NCBI GenBank assembly: GCA_003141315.1 | Contig: PLLP01000014.1 | Span: 44,459-105,800, forward strand | Length of the DNA stretch: 61,342 nucleotides | DNA from: Phycisphaerales bacterium | GTDB taxonomy: Bacteria > Planctomycetota > Phycisphaerae > Sedimentisphaerales > Anaerobacaceae | Reading direction: 5' to 3' | Shown: piece by piece, positions 16,123 to 24,636 of the stretch | How positions within the stretch are numbered: position 1 is the stretch's first letter | Layout: each line of letters opens with the position of its first letter | Notes under the pieces: generated by a model | Database searches by the model: none | What the model saw: the letters and a program-made list of their open reading frames with translations, nothing else | What the model was told of the DNA's origin: nothing | Made by a program: the position numbers and the translations under genes

Positions 16123-19008
16123 TTATTTCCAGTCGAAAGTCTTCTGCCAGGCTTTTTTGAGAGCATCAAGTTCTGCATCCACGATTGCCCGACCGTCATA
16201 AGATTTTATAACTAATTTTCTTGCAGCGATTACTTTTCCGACCTGTCCGAAAGGCAGGTTCAGAAACAGCTTCGCAAATGCATCGAAATTGGCCATCTCA
16301 ACCTCGACGATGAATCGTGAATTTGATTCGCTGAAAAGCTGCACGTCATTTCGCAGGCAGTCTGCCGATTTCGGCAACCCGCGCAGGTCTGCCTCGATGC
16401 CGTATCCGCCGGCGAATGCCATTTCTGCCAGCGCAACTGCCAGTCCGCCTTCCGAGCAATCGTGGCAGCTTGCAACCAAACCCTTTTCAACAGCCTCTGA
16501 TATTTTGGCGGCAATCTTCGGTCCCGTTTCGAGGTCAACCTTCGGCACGTTTGCCCCGACTTGATTGTGGATTTTATAATAATGCGAACCGCCGAGCTCA
16601 TTTTTCGTCAGCCCGACGACGAAGAGAATATTTGCCGGCTTTTTAACGTCCATCGTTACGCATTTGTTGATGTCTCCGACCGGCGACATTGCGCTTATCA
16701 GCAGTGTCGGCGGTATTGCGATTCGGCTGCCGTCCTCGCATTCGAATTCGTTGTTTAGCGAATCCTTGCCGGAGATAAAGGGTGCGCCATAAGCAATCGC
16801 GCCGTCGAAACAGGCCTGTGACGCGAGAACAAGCTGGCCCAGCGTTTCGGGTCTTGCGCAGTTGCCCCAGCAGAAATTATCCAATAACGCAATCCTGTCG
16901 AATCTGCCCCCGACGCAGACAATATTTCTTATCGCTTCGTCTATGCCCGCCAGCGCCATCCAGTAAGGGTCAATATCCCCGTATAAGGGATTCATCCCGC
17001 AACTTACAGCGAGGCCCCGGTCGCTTGTGTATTTCGGTCTTATCACAGCGGCATCGCTAGGCCCATCGTTGGTTATCCCCGTAAGCGGTTTGATAACCGA
17101 AGCACCCTGGACTTCGTGGTCGTACTGCCGGATTATCCATTCCTTGCTCGCGACATTATACGATGAAAGAATCTTCAGCAGGTCTTCGGTATAATTATCC
17201 TTTTGCGGCAGGTTCGGCTCTACAAAGTCCGTGCTTTTCCATGTCGCCTTTCGCGAGTATTTCGGCACGCCGTTATGCAAAAATTCCATATCGAGTTCGC
17301 CGACAGATTGGTCGTCATATCGCAATTTAAGTTTCTTGTCATCGGTGAATTTTCCGATTACCGTCGCCTCGACGTTTTCGTCCGCAAAAATCTTCATTAT
17401 CGATTCGAGGTTTTCCGGTCTCACCGCGATGACCATTCTTTCCTGTGCCTCGCTTATCCATATCTCGGTGTAATTTAGTCCGGTATATTTCAACGGCACT
17501 TTTTCAAGCTCGACCTCCGCGCCGAGTTCTGCTCCCATCTCACCGACGGCGCTGCTTAACCCGCCTGCGCCGCAGTCGGTAATCGCTTCGTAGAGGCCGG
17601 CCTTATTTGCTTCGAGCAGGCAATCCAGCGTCTTTTTTTCGGTGATGGCGTTGCCTATCTGAACGGCGTGCGAAAAAATAGTTTCGTGTTCGTGCGTCAT
17701 CTGCCCGCTCGAAAACGTAGCGCCGTGTATGCCGTCTCTGCCGGTTCTGCCCCCGACAACAATAATCAGGCTGCCTGTCTGCGGATGCTTAAAACATTTA
17801 TTTTTATCCATAATGCCGATATTGCCGCAGAAGACCAGCGGATTAGCCATATACCTGTTGTCGAAATAAACCGCCCCGTTTATTGTCGGTATTCCCATCC
17901 GGTTTCCGTAATCGCGAACGCCCGATACCACGCCCTTCATAATCCTTCGCGGGTGCAGGACTCCCTTGGGGATGTCTTCCAGCTTCGTATCAGGCTCGCC
18001 GAAACAGAATATATCCGTATTGGCTATCGGCCTTGCACCGAGTCCCGTTCCCATCGGGTCGCGGATAACTCCGCCGATTCCGGTCGCCGCGCCGCCATAA
18101 GGGTCAAGCGCAGATGGGTGGTTATGGGTCTCGACCTTGAAGCAGACAGCCGATTCTTCGTCAAATTCCACTACGCCCGCGTTATCCTCGAATACCGAAA
18201 TGCACCACGGCTTGTTTAATTGTTTCGTCGCCTTGAAGACAGTTTCTTTCAGCAGGTTGTTGTAGTGAATATTTTTGCCGTCGATTGTCATATCGACGGA
18301 GCTTTTCATTGTCTTGTGAACGCAGTGTTCGCTCCAGGTCTGTGCCAGGCTTTCAAGTTCGATGTCGGTCGGGTCTCTATCCGCCTTCCTGAAATAATTC
18401 TGGATAGTCTGCATCTCAATCAGATTAAGGAACAAATCCTTTTCTCCGCTCAGGGCGACAAGCTGTTCATCGGTAAGCTCCCTGATGGGCAGATGCACGA
18501 TTTTCAACTGGTAAGGTTTCAGATGCGGGGCGGGCGGTTCCGCCTCGTTGCCGATTACTACATCCTCGATGCAGTCGTTTGCCAGCACCTTTTTCGCGAT
18601 TGTTTCGATTTGTCTTGTGTTCAGTTCGCCCAGCAGCAGGTATTTCCTTGCGGTCCTCACGTTGTCTGCCTTTTGCCCTATGTCGGCTATCGCCTTTACC
18701 ACAGATTCCGCCACAGGGTCGGTCACGCCGCTTTTGAGGTGAACCTCGATTAAGGTTGCCTTCGCCAGGCCTGCCGGCGGCTTGCTTCTGCCGATATAGT
18801 ATTGTTCGCAGACGGCATCCGTGAGTATTTCCTTTGCTACTCTGTGTGCAAAATCCGTATCGAATTCCGCCTCAATCAGAAATACCCTTGCCGACTGCAC
18901 CGCCTCGATGCCCCCGATGCCGACCTCGCGAATACTTTCGAGGACGCCGTTTCCGTGAACGTCAGCAAACTCGGGTTTGTTAAAAACTTCAAATCGCCAT
19001 TGTTTCAC
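16123..19008 (-). CDS. purL: PurL with two N-terminal PurS-like domains
   Basis: FGAM synthase synthetase subunit: converts FGAR, ATP and ammonia to FGAM. It is 961 residues, far longer than the roughly 740 of stand-alone small PurL. Residues 1-75 (WRFEVFNKPEFADVHGNGVL...) and about 84-165 (TLIEVHLKSGVTDPVAESVV...) each resemble PurS; the rest is PurL, with QTWSEHCVHKTMKS, FKVETHNHPSALDPYGGAATG, VVGGRTGRDGIHGATFSS and SCHDCSEGGLAVALAEMAF. Fusion removes the need for a separate purS, and none is seen nearby. The GTG start at 19008 overlaps the tyrA stop by four bases (GTGA), so translation is coupled. purQ follows. Confidence 0.95.
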   Translation of the reverse strand: MKQWRFEVFNKPEFADVHGNGVLESIREVGIGGIEAVQSARVFLIEAEFDTDFAHRVAKEILTDAVCEQYYIGRSKPPAGLAKATLIEVHLKSGVTDPVAESVVKAIADIGQKADNVRTARKYLLLGELNTRQIETIAKKVLANDCIEDVVIGNEAEPPAPHLKPYQLKIVHLPIRELTDEQLVALSGEKDLFLNLIEMQTIQNYFRKADRDPTDIELESLAQTWSEHCVHKTMKSSVDMTIDGKNIHYNNLLKETVFKATKQLNKPWCISVFEDNAGVVEFDEESAVCFKVETHNHPSALDPYGGAATGIGGVIRDPMGTGLGARPIANTDIFCFGEPDTKLEDIPKGVLHPRRIMKGVVSGVRDYGNRMGIPTINGAVYFDNRYMANPLVFCGNIGIMDKNKCFKHPQTGSLIIVVGGRTGRDGIHGATFSSGQMTHEHETIFSHAVQIGNAITEKKTLDCLLEANKAGLYEAITDCGAGGLSSAVGEMGAELGAEVELEKVPLKYTGLNYTEIWISEAQERMVIAVRPENLESIMKIFADENVEATVIGKFTDDKKLKLRYDDQSVGELDMEFLHNGVPKYSRKATWKSTDFVEPNLPQKDNYTEDLLKILSSYNVASKEWIIRQYDHEVQGASVIKPLTGITNDGPSDAAVIRPKYTSDRGLAVSCGMNPLYGDIDPYWMALAGIDEAIRNIVCVGGRFDRIALLDNFCWGNCARPETLGQLVLASQACFDGAIAYGAPFISGKDSLNNEFECEDGSRIAIPPTLLISAMSPVGDINKCVTMDVKKPANILFVVGLTKNELGGSHYYKIHNQVGANVPKVDLETGPKIAAKISEAVEKGLVASCHDCSEGGLAVALAEMAFAGGYGIEADLRGLPKSADCLRNDVQLFSESNSRFIVEVEMANFDAFAKLFLNLPFGQVGKVIAARKLVIKSYDGRAIVDAELDALKKAWQKTFDWK

Positions 19009-19880
19009 TGAATCAATTCCCTTTTCTTCATTTTGTAATTTATCATTGCATTCCGTTTTGCTCTCGCTGCTTCGAGCAGTCTTTCCAGTTCGCCCCTGTC
19101 GCCTTTTTCGATTACCCTTTGTAGTTTTTTCAGTTCAGCGATAATCTTGTCAATGCCGCCGGCCACTTTTTTCCTGTTGGCCAGCAGCGTATCTGTCCAT
19201 ATATTGGCTGGCCCCGACGCAATCCTCGATGTGTCAACAAAACCTTTGCCCGCCAGTTTAAGCTCGTCATTGTTTTGTAGGTTGACAAGCGCCGCTGCCG
19301 TCACGTGAGGCAGATGACTTATATTGGCAAGAATTTCATCGTGTATATCAGGCTGCATAATCTTTACCATACAGCCGAGCCGAATCCAGAATTCCTTTAG
19401 GGTTCGCAGAGCCGCTGCATTGGTCCGTTTTGTTTTGGTAAGGATGCAGTAAGCCCTGTCGAACAAATCGTCTCTGGCAAATTCGACCCCTCTCTGTTCG
19501 GAGCCTGCTATCGGATGCGACCCGACGTAATATGCCGTATTGGGCAGATACTTTTCCGCCCAGTAATGAGGCAGAACTTTTGTTGAGCCGACATCGGTCA
19601 CTATGCAGCCTGCCGGCAGATGAGGAGCTATCTGCTTAAAAGTTTTTTCAAAGGTATAAATTGGTGTCGCAACGAAAACGATGTCAGCCTCTGCCACACT
19701 TTCGGTTATGGTTTCTGCAATCCGGTTTGCGACTGCAAGTTGTCTTGCTTTTCGCCGCGTGGAAGGGCGGTGTGAATAGCCCACCGTCTTTACGGAAGGG
19801 AAAGATTGGCATACAGAGCGGGTTATTGAGCCTCCGAGAAGACCCAGACCTATTACCGTAATTTGTCTTAACTCTTTCAA
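19005..19880 (-). CDS. tyrA: Prephenate dehydrogenase
   Basis: NAD(P)-dependent oxidative decarboxylation of prephenate to 4-hydroxyphenylpyruvate in tyrosine synthesis. 291 residues: Rossmann motif ITVIGLGLLGGSITRS (8-23), VFVATPIYTF, VTDVGSTK, and the catalytic-region His in YYVGSHPIAGSEQRGVEFA; NISHLPHVTAAALV and SRIASGPANIWTD follow. No ACT or chorismate mutase domain is fused. The start is TTG at 19880 with AAGG about 10 bases upstream; the family N-terminus begins there. It is first in an operon with purL and purQ and divergent from accA. Confidence 0.93.
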   Translation of the reverse strand: MKELRQITVIGLGLLGGSITRSVCQSFPSVKTVGYSHRPSTRRKARQLAVANRIAETITESVAEADIVFVATPIYTFEKTFKQIAPHLPAGCIVTDVGSTKVLPHYWAEKYLPNTAYYVGSHPIAGSEQRGVEFARDDLFDRAYCILTKTKRTNAAALRTLKEFWIRLGCMVKIMQPDIHDEILANISHLPHVTAAALVNLQNNDELKLAGKGFVDTSRIASGPANIWTDTLLANRKKVAGGIDKIIAELKKLQRVIEKGDRGELERLLEAARAKRNAMINYKMKKRELIQ

Positions 19881-19927
19881 ATATAATACCTTATGTAAAA
19901 ATTACAACCGGGATAATTGAGTCAACA

Positions 19928-19954
19928 ATTATAGCAGATACTCTCGAAAGTCAA
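19928..19954 (-). promoter_or_regulatory. Promoter of tyrA-purL-purQ
   Basis: On the minus strand TTGACT (19954-19949), a 15-base spacer and a perfect TATAAT (19933-19928) preceded by TGC, giving an extended -10 that can compensate for the short spacer. It is back to back with the accA promoter. Confidence 0.65.
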
Positions 19955-19963
19955 TTTTTTTCT

Positions 19964-19991
19964 TTGATTTTGACTTAATATTTGTTATGAT
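19964..19991 (+). promoter_or_regulatory. Promoter of accA
   Basis: TTGATT (19964-19969), 16 bases, TATGAT (19986-19991). Transcription would begin near 19998, exactly where the first leader stem starts. Confidence 0.6.
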
Positions 19992-19997
19992 ATCTTA

Positions 19998-20078
19998 ACA
20001 TGTATGGATAAAAAAGGCTGATGGAGTCGGCAAGGCAACCATAAATGTCGGGCCCGCGATTATGTGGGCTGTTTTTTT
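19998..20078 (+). promoter_or_regulatory. Structured accA leader ending in an intrinsic terminator (attenuator or small RNA)
   Basis: ACATGTATGG (19998-20007) can pair with CCATAAATGT (20039-20048) with one mismatch, closing over a small hairpin GCTGA-TGGAG-TCGGC (20017-20031). Directly after it comes a terminator: GCCCGC (20052-20057)/GTGGGC (20064-20069), then seven T (20072-20078). The only plus-strand gene nearby is accA, 48 bases further on, so the terminator must lie in the accA leader or end a separate RNA of about 80 bases. It matches no riboswitch class I can name. Confidence 0.6.
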
Positions 20079-20126
20079 AACTGCTGTTTCGTAAGTCTGT
20101 AATTAAAATTTTTTTAAGATTCCAAT

Positions 20127-21212
20127 ATGTCAAATACCAAAAATAATAACACTGCTGCCGGCGATTACCTTGCCTTCGAGGGCGATGTTGCCGACATCGA
20201 CCGGCAGATAAACGAGCTTACAAAATTGAGCTCTGCCAAAGGCATCGATTACTCTGCCGAGATTTATGCCCTGCAGAAAGAGCAGGTTGCTCAATTGAAG
20301 CAGATATATTCGAATCTTTCCGCCTGGCAGACCGTTCAGGTGGCAAGACACCCCAAAAGGCCTTTGCTGGATGATTATCTTAATCTTATGGTTAACGATT
20401 TTCACGAGCTTCACGGCGACAGGTGTTTCGGCAACGACAGGGCGATGGTTGCCGGCCTCGGCAGCATCGGCACTGAAAAGGTGATGATTATCGGCCACAG
20501 AAAAGGCAAATCCACTAAAGAAAAAATTGCCTGCAATTTCGGCTGTGCCAACCCGGAAGGCTATCGCAAGGCATTTGCCAAGATGCAGTTCGCAGCAAAA
20601 TATAATATACCGATAGTCACGTTCATTGATACGCCCGGCGCACACCCCGGCATTGAGGCCGAGCAGCGGGGGCAGGCGCAGGCGATTGCCGTTAATCTGC
20701 TGGAAATGTCGATTCTGCCGGTTCCGATTATCTGCATTGTAATCGGTGAAGGCGGTTCCGGCGGGGCGCTCGGTATCGGCGTGGGCGACAGGCTCGCTAT
20801 GCTCGAATTTGCATATTACTCGGTGATTTCTCCTGAAGGCTGCGCCGCAATCCTGTGGCGCGACGGCTCCCAGGCTGCACAGGCTGCTGACGCATTGAAA
20901 CTTACCAGCAAAGATTTGCTCAAATTAGGTCTTATCGATTCTGTTATTCCTGAGCCGCTCGGCGGCGCTCACCGCAATATTCACGATACGATTGATAACG
21001 TCGAGAAATTTGCCGTAAGAACGCTTCGTGAGTTAAAACGCATCGGCACGGAAAATTTGTTAAAAATGAGATACGAAAAGCTGCGAAGACTCGGCGAACC
21101 TATTGCCGTAAAATTGAGCCGAAAAACCGCACCGGCAAAACGAAGAATAAAGGCTGCAATTGAGACCATGGGGAAAAAAACGAAATCATCTTCCGCAAAA
21201 ACCTCGACTTAA
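20127..21212 (+). CDS. accA: Acetyl-CoA carboxylase carboxyltransferase subunit alpha
   Basis: Transfers the carboxyl group from biotin-BCCP to acetyl-CoA, making malonyl-CoA for fatty acid synthesis, in complex with AccD. 361 residues; the body matches AccA: VARHPKRPLLDDYLNLM, FHELHGDRCFGNDRAMVAGL, GCANPEGYRKAFAKMQFA, TFIDTPGAHPGIEAEQRGQ, IGEGGSGGALGIGVGDR, ISPEGCAAILWRDGSQA. The C-terminus has about 40 extra Lys/Ser/Arg-rich residues compared with E. coli. accD is not in the window. A probable attenuator lies in its leader. Confidence 0.97.
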   Translation: MSNTKNNNTAAGDYLAFEGDVADIDRQINELTKLSSAKGIDYSAEIYALQKEQVAQLKQIYSNLSAWQTVQVARHPKRPLLDDYLNLMVNDFHELHGDRCFGNDRAMVAGLGSIGTEKVMIIGHRKGKSTKEKIACNFGCANPEGYRKAFAKMQFAAKYNIPIVTFIDTPGAHPGIEAEQRGQAQAIAVNLLEMSILPVPIICIVIGEGGSGGALGIGVGDRLAMLEFAYYSVISPEGCAAILWRDGSQAAQAADALKLTSKDLLKLGLIDSVIPEPLGGAHRNIHDTIDNVEKFAVRTLRELKRIGTENLLKMRYEKLRRLGEPIAVKLSRKTAPAKRRIKAAIETMGKKTKSSSAKTST

Positions 21213-21286
21213 TATTCAGCCTGCACCTGTGATAGCAGGAATGTCATTAAACGCAGTCCGCCATTTTACCCCGGTTTTTTTGTTTA

Positions 21287-21751
21287 TCACCTTGAAATTT
21301 TTGCAGGGTTCTCTCCTTTTTCGATAGCGGCAATCTTGTTTATCCTTCTTTGGTGCCGGCCGCCCTGAAAATCGGTTGTCAGCCACATCTCCACTATTTT
21401 TCGCAGAAGCACCTCGCCGGTCATATCGCCCGACAGGCACAGCACGTTCGCATCGTTGTGGTGCCGTGAAATCTGTGCGGTAAGTTCATCGTGGCATATC
21501 GCTGCCCTTATACCTTTTACCTTGTTTGCGGCGATGCACATTCCTATACCGGTGCCGCAGATAAGTATTGCCCTGTCGGCTTCGCCTTTTGAGACGGCTG
21601 TTGCTGCGATGTATGCAATATCAGGATAATCAGTCGGGACGTTTTCCTTTGTGCCTACGTCGATACATTCGTGTCCCATCTGGGTTACGATTACCTTGAT
21701 TTGTTCTTTTGCCTCAAAGCCGCGGTGGTCGCTTCCTATCGCTATCTTCAT
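21287..21751 (-). CDS. rpiB: Ribose-5-phosphate isomerase B
   Basis: Interconverts ribose 5-phosphate and ribulose 5-phosphate. 154 residues from ATG at 21751, where family similarity begins (MKIAIGSDHRGFEAKEQIK); the upstream open frame belongs to the preceding gene. RpiB/LacAB features: SDHRG, DVGTKENVPTDYPDIA, the active-site Cys in LICGTGIGMCIAANKVKGIRAAICHD, and SRHHNDANVLCLSG. The ATG overlaps the stop of the Sua5-phosphatase fusion (ATGA). The order sua5 - phosphatase - rpiB recalls ywlC-ywlE-ywlF of Bacillus. Confidence 0.95.
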   Translation of the reverse strand: MKIAIGSDHRGFEAKEQIKVIVTQMGHECIDVGTKENVPTDYPDIAYIAATAVSKGEADRAILICGTGIGMCIAANKVKGIRAAICHDELTAQISRHHNDANVLCLSGDMTGEVLLRKIVEMWLTTDFQGGRHQRRINKIAAIEKGENPAKISR

Positions 21752-22866
21752 AATTTCAGTTCTCTTACCCTTTCTTTTACAGCCTCCTCGATTAAAAACG
21801 CACACTGCTCGTATATTTGCTGCTCCTGACCAATCGGGTCGGGAATGTCGAATTCCGACAGCATCAAGCATTTTTCGGAAGCCTTCGGCGCCATTTCAAT
21901 TATCTGCCGGCGGTGCGATGCGGTCATTGTATAAATAACATCGCATTCCTCTATCAGCTGGTCCGTCAAGCCCGCGCTGGAATGGCTGCTTATATCAACT
22001 CCTTTTGCAGCACAGGCCTTTACTGCCTCTGCACTTGCAGGAATGCCCCAAATGCCCATCGTGCCTGCAGAATATATCTTATACCCCATTTCCTCGAGCC
22101 GGTCAACATTGCACTTCAATTTTTCAGCTAAATATTTGCCGAATATACCCGCCGCCATCGGGCTTCTGCAGCTGTTGCCGGTGCATACGAACAAAAACTT
22201 GACCAGCGACATTGCTTTTATATCTTTTTGTGAAAATACGCCTTCTCTAAGAATGGTTATTCCCGCTGACCCTGTCTTTACAACCGTGCTGCTCTTTTTA
22301 TATTTACAGCTGCCGGCATCGAGGATGAGAGGGATTTTGCCTTTCAGATACTCGATAGCTTCTTCTGCACTGGTGGCAGGGGGGGAGCCTGCCGGGTTCG
22401 CGCTGGGGGCAACAACCGGATGATTGGTGTACGACAGCAGCATTGAAGCGACCGGGTGGTCGGGACACCGGATACCTATGGAATTATCCTTATAGAGGTT
22501 ATTAAAAACCTCTTTTTCGATTCTTTGGCTTTGTTTTGCTATCTCCTGCGGTTCCAGTTCGAAGACTATTGTTAAAGGTCCCGGCCATGCTTTTTTTATA
22601 AGTTTGCGTCCCCTCATGCCCATTTCCGGCACGAATTCATTTACCTTTTCTTTTTTATCAATATGTAGGGTGTAGTATTTATCGGCCTCTCTGTTTTTTA
22701 TTGCGCTTAACTTTTTAAGCGAATCGCTGCTTACCCTGCAGGCTATCCCATAGACGGTCTCGGTCGGAAATGCAACCAGATTGCCCTGGTCGATAAGACC
22801 GGCAGTCTTTTTGATTGCGCCCAAATCAATTCTTTCGCTTTCGATTTTTATTACTTCAGTCTTCAT
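21748..22866 (-). CDS. Fusion: TsaC/Sua5-type threonylcarbamoyl-AMP synthase plus low-molecular-weight phosphatase
   Basis: 372 residues, two enzymes in one chain. Residues 1-212 are a YrdC/Sua5 domain (makes threonylcarbamoyl-AMP for tRNA t6A): FPTETVYGIAC (33-43), KNRE, KAWPGPLTIVFEL, SIGIRCPDHPVA, VAPSANPAGSPPAT, and the Thr/Gly-rich end STVVKTGSAGITILREG. The small C-terminal Sua5 domain is absent. Residues 219-372 are a low-molecular-weight protein-tyrosine/arginine phosphatase: P-loop CTGNSCRS (228-235) and acid loop DIPDPIG. In the arginine phosphatase YwlE the equivalent P-loop residue is Thr; here it is Ser. An internal Met at 219 has no Shine-Dalgarno, so a single product is likely. 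TsaE, its pathway partner, is at 29557. Confidence 0.93.
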   Translation of the reverse strand: MKTEVIKIESERIDLGAIKKTAGLIDQGNLVAFPTETVYGIACRVSSDSLKKLSAIKNREADKYYTLHIDKKEKVNEFVPEMGMRGRKLIKKAWPGPLTIVFELEPQEIAKQSQRIEKEVFNNLYKDNSIGIRCPDHPVASMLLSYTNHPVVAPSANPAGSPPATSAEEAIEYLKGKIPLILDAGSCKYKKSSTVVKTGSAGITILREGVFSQKDIKAMSLVKFLFVCTGNSCRSPMAAGIFGKYLAEKLKCNVDRLEEMGYKIYSAGTMGIWGIPASAEAVKACAAKGVDISSHSSAGLTDQLIEECDVIYTMTASHRRQIIEMAPKASEKCLMLSEFDIPDPIGQEQQIYEQCAFLIEEAVKERVRELKL

Positions 22867-23210
22867 TATTCTTAAATAAATACCTTAAAACTGCAATTCT
22901 AACAAGTGCCTAATACTGAATTAGCCCGTAAATATCGAAACGTGGCATACCATTTTCAAATAAGAATGAATGAGATTTATCTGATTTTTAGATGGGTTAG
23001 ATTGAGGTATATTAAAAAAAGTTGAAAGTAAATCAAAAATTTTTTCACCTTACGACCCATAAAAATATCCAAACAATGTTAAAATAGGCAATTTATTAGA
23101 GGGCGTAAAATTTTTAATATATTTGCCAGATACACTAATCTACCTAAATTAACATTGTCGATAAATAATCTTAATTGATGGAACGGTATAGTTTTTTAGG
23201 AGATTTAGGT
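22867..23210. other. AT-rich gene-free stretch upstream of the PilZ gene
   Basis: Contains the divergent leaders of the Sua5 fusion gene and the PilZ gene. The best promoter-like pair towards PilZ is TTGCCA (23123-23128), 16 bases, TAAATT (23145-23150), which is weak. I see no reading frame, strong hairpin or repeat here. Confidence 0.4.
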
Positions 23211-23525
23211 ATGAACACATTAACAGAGCAGCGAAAAGAAACAAGAACACAGCTTTCCTGGCCGGTAAGTGTCTGGCTTCCGGAGGCTCACAGGTTTGTT
23301 AATGCAAGAAGCTCGAATATCAGCAAAACAGGCGCCTTTCTGACAATGCCTCTCACTGCACCGGTAAAAGCGGGAAGTACCATCGAGTTAAATTTCCCCC
23401 GCACGACGCAGCTCGCTAAAGAAAAGGGTTCTTTTGCCCGTATCAGAAGCGGAAAGATTGTAAGAGTCGAGAGAGAGAACATCCTGAAAGATGCGAACCT
23501 CGGCATAGCAGTTCATTTTAATTGA
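23211..23525 (+). CDS. PilZ-domain protein
   Basis: 104 residues, nearly all one PilZ domain, the common cyclic-di-GMP receptor. The binding features are RKETRTQL near the N-terminus (the RxxxR element) and NISKTGAF (matching D/NxSxxG). The rest has the beta-barrel pattern: GSTIELNFP, IRSGKIVRVERE and LGIAVHF. ATG at 23211 is chosen because TTTAGGAG lies 7-14 bases before it; the longer start 36 bases upstream lacks a site. It may report c-di-GMP to motility or secretion; its target is unknown. It stands alone in its transcription unit. Confidence 0.85.
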   Translation: MNTLTEQRKETRTQLSWPVSVWLPEAHRFVNARSSNISKTGAFLTMPLTAPVKAGSTIELNFPRTTQLAKEKGSFARIRSGKIVRVERENILKDANLGIAVHFN

Positions 23526-23550
23526 TAAATAAGCCGTCATTCTTTGTTGC

Positions 23551-23602
23551 TTAGCCCCCACTGTTTGCTTGTGCAAATCCGCCGCAGGCGGATGGGGGGT
23601 TG
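23551..23602. repeat. Dispersed palindrome copy after the PilZ gene
   Basis: TCCGCC (23578-23583)-GCA-GGCGGA (23587-23592) lies inside a larger inverted arrangement, GCCCCCA at about 23554 and TGGGGGG at about 23594, that could fold as one long hairpin between the convergent PilZ and membrane-protein genes. It may work as a terminator although no long T-run follows. Confidence 0.6.
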
Positions 23603-23621
23603 GTATTGGTTTGACTGATAA

Positions 23622-23852
23622 TTATAAAACGGAAGCGAGAAATAACAGCAGGGCGGCTGCGCAGGCGGCTGCAAACGTCAAACTTGACCATTTATTGTAC
23701 CGTTTTATGACAGGGTGCTCATCTTCAAATTCATAGTAAGTTTCATCGTCTATGGCGTCAGCATCTCTTTTCATTTTTATCTTGACGTATATGTGAGCCG
23801 CTGCCGAGATTAGGAATAATGGTCCTGCGATTATAAAGAGTATCAATTTCAT
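23622..23852 (-). CDS. Small two-helix membrane protein, unknown function
   Basis: 76 residues. An N-terminal helix (MKLILFIIAGPLFLISAAAHIYV) is followed by a basic KIKMKRDAD segment, an acidic loop (IDDETYYEFEDEHPVIKRYNKW) and a second helix (SSLTFAAACAAALLLFLASVL). A weak AGAAAG precedes ATG. Amino-acid composition and hydrophobic pattern are protein-like. I do not recognise the family. Confidence 0.6.
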   Translation of the reverse strand: MKLILFIIAGPLFLISAAAHIYVKIKMKRDADAIDDETYYEFEDEHPVIKRYNKWSSLTFAAACAAALLLFLASVL

Positions 23853-23982
23853 ATCTTTCTATATAACTCGACAAACCGGAGAAAAAAAGAAAAATAAATT
23901 CAAAAACTTGACCCCGGCGGCTGTGGCGGTTAAATTGTTTTTTTTAATGAGCCGGTTGTTGGATTATTTTACGGGAATAATT

Positions 23983-24477
23983 ATGAAGATAGGTATTATC
24001 AGCGATACTCACGACCATCATACTAATGTAATCAAGGCGGTCAAAATCTTTAATGAGATGCAGGTAAAGTTTGTTCTGCACGCCGGCGATATAGTATCGC
24101 CTTTTACGGCAAAGGCATTTACCGACCTGAAGGATGCAAAATTCATTGCTGTTTTCGGCAACTGCGACGGAGAAAAGATACTATTAAAAAGTGCAGTAGA
24201 AGGTTTCGGCGGGGAAATCTATGATAACGTTTATAACAGTCAGGTTGCGGGCAGGAAGATTTTTATGATACACAGGCCGGATGCTATCGAGGAGGTTGCA
24301 GCCAGCTCGAAGTATGATTTGGTGATTTACGGTCATACTCACAGGCAGGACATAAGAACGGTCGGCGAAACCCTGATAATCAATCCGGGAGAGGCAACAG
24401 ACTGGCTTACGGGACATTCCTCGGTTGTCATTGTCGAACTTGATGATATGAGTTTTCAGATAATTCCCCTTGTTTAA
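23983..24477 (+). CDS. YfcE/MJ0936-family metallophosphoesterase
   Basis: 164 residues from ATG at 23983, where similarity begins (MKIGIISDTHDH). The calcineurin-like metal ligands are all present: D8 and H10 in SDTHDH, D in LHAGDIVS, N in GNCDGE, H in MIHRPD (usually GH), and GHTH in VIYGHTHRQD. NPGEAT near the end is typical of this phosphodiesterase group (MJ0936, YfcE). It hydrolyses phosphodiesters in vitro in known members; the physiological substrate is unknown. The longer upstream frame has no site and no similarity. Monocistronic. Confidence 0.88.
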   Translation: MKIGIISDTHDHHTNVIKAVKIFNEMQVKFVLHAGDIVSPFTAKAFTDLKDAKFIAVFGNCDGEKILLKSAVEGFGGEIYDNVYNSQVAGRKIFMIHRPDAIEEVAASSKYDLVIYGHTHRQDIRTVGETLIINPGEATDWLTGHSSVVIVELDDMSFQIIPLV

Positions 24478-24513
24478 TTTGCGATTATAATTAACAGATA
24501 CGCCGGAATTAAA

Positions 24514-24542
24514 TTGACGGTCTGTTAATCATTCCCTACAAT
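24514..24542 (+). promoter_or_regulatory. Promoter of the PAS/GAF sensor kinase gene
   Basis: TTGACG (24514-24519), 17-base spacer, TACAAT (24537-24542), 95 bases before the start codon. A near-consensus sigma-70 pair. Confidence 0.7.
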
Positions 24543-24636
24543 TACATCATTAAATATTGCCCATCGGATTTAGCAGGCCCGCAGCGATTGTCCCGCAACT
24601 CACTTAGATAGTTCAAGCAAGGGCAGGGGAGATACC

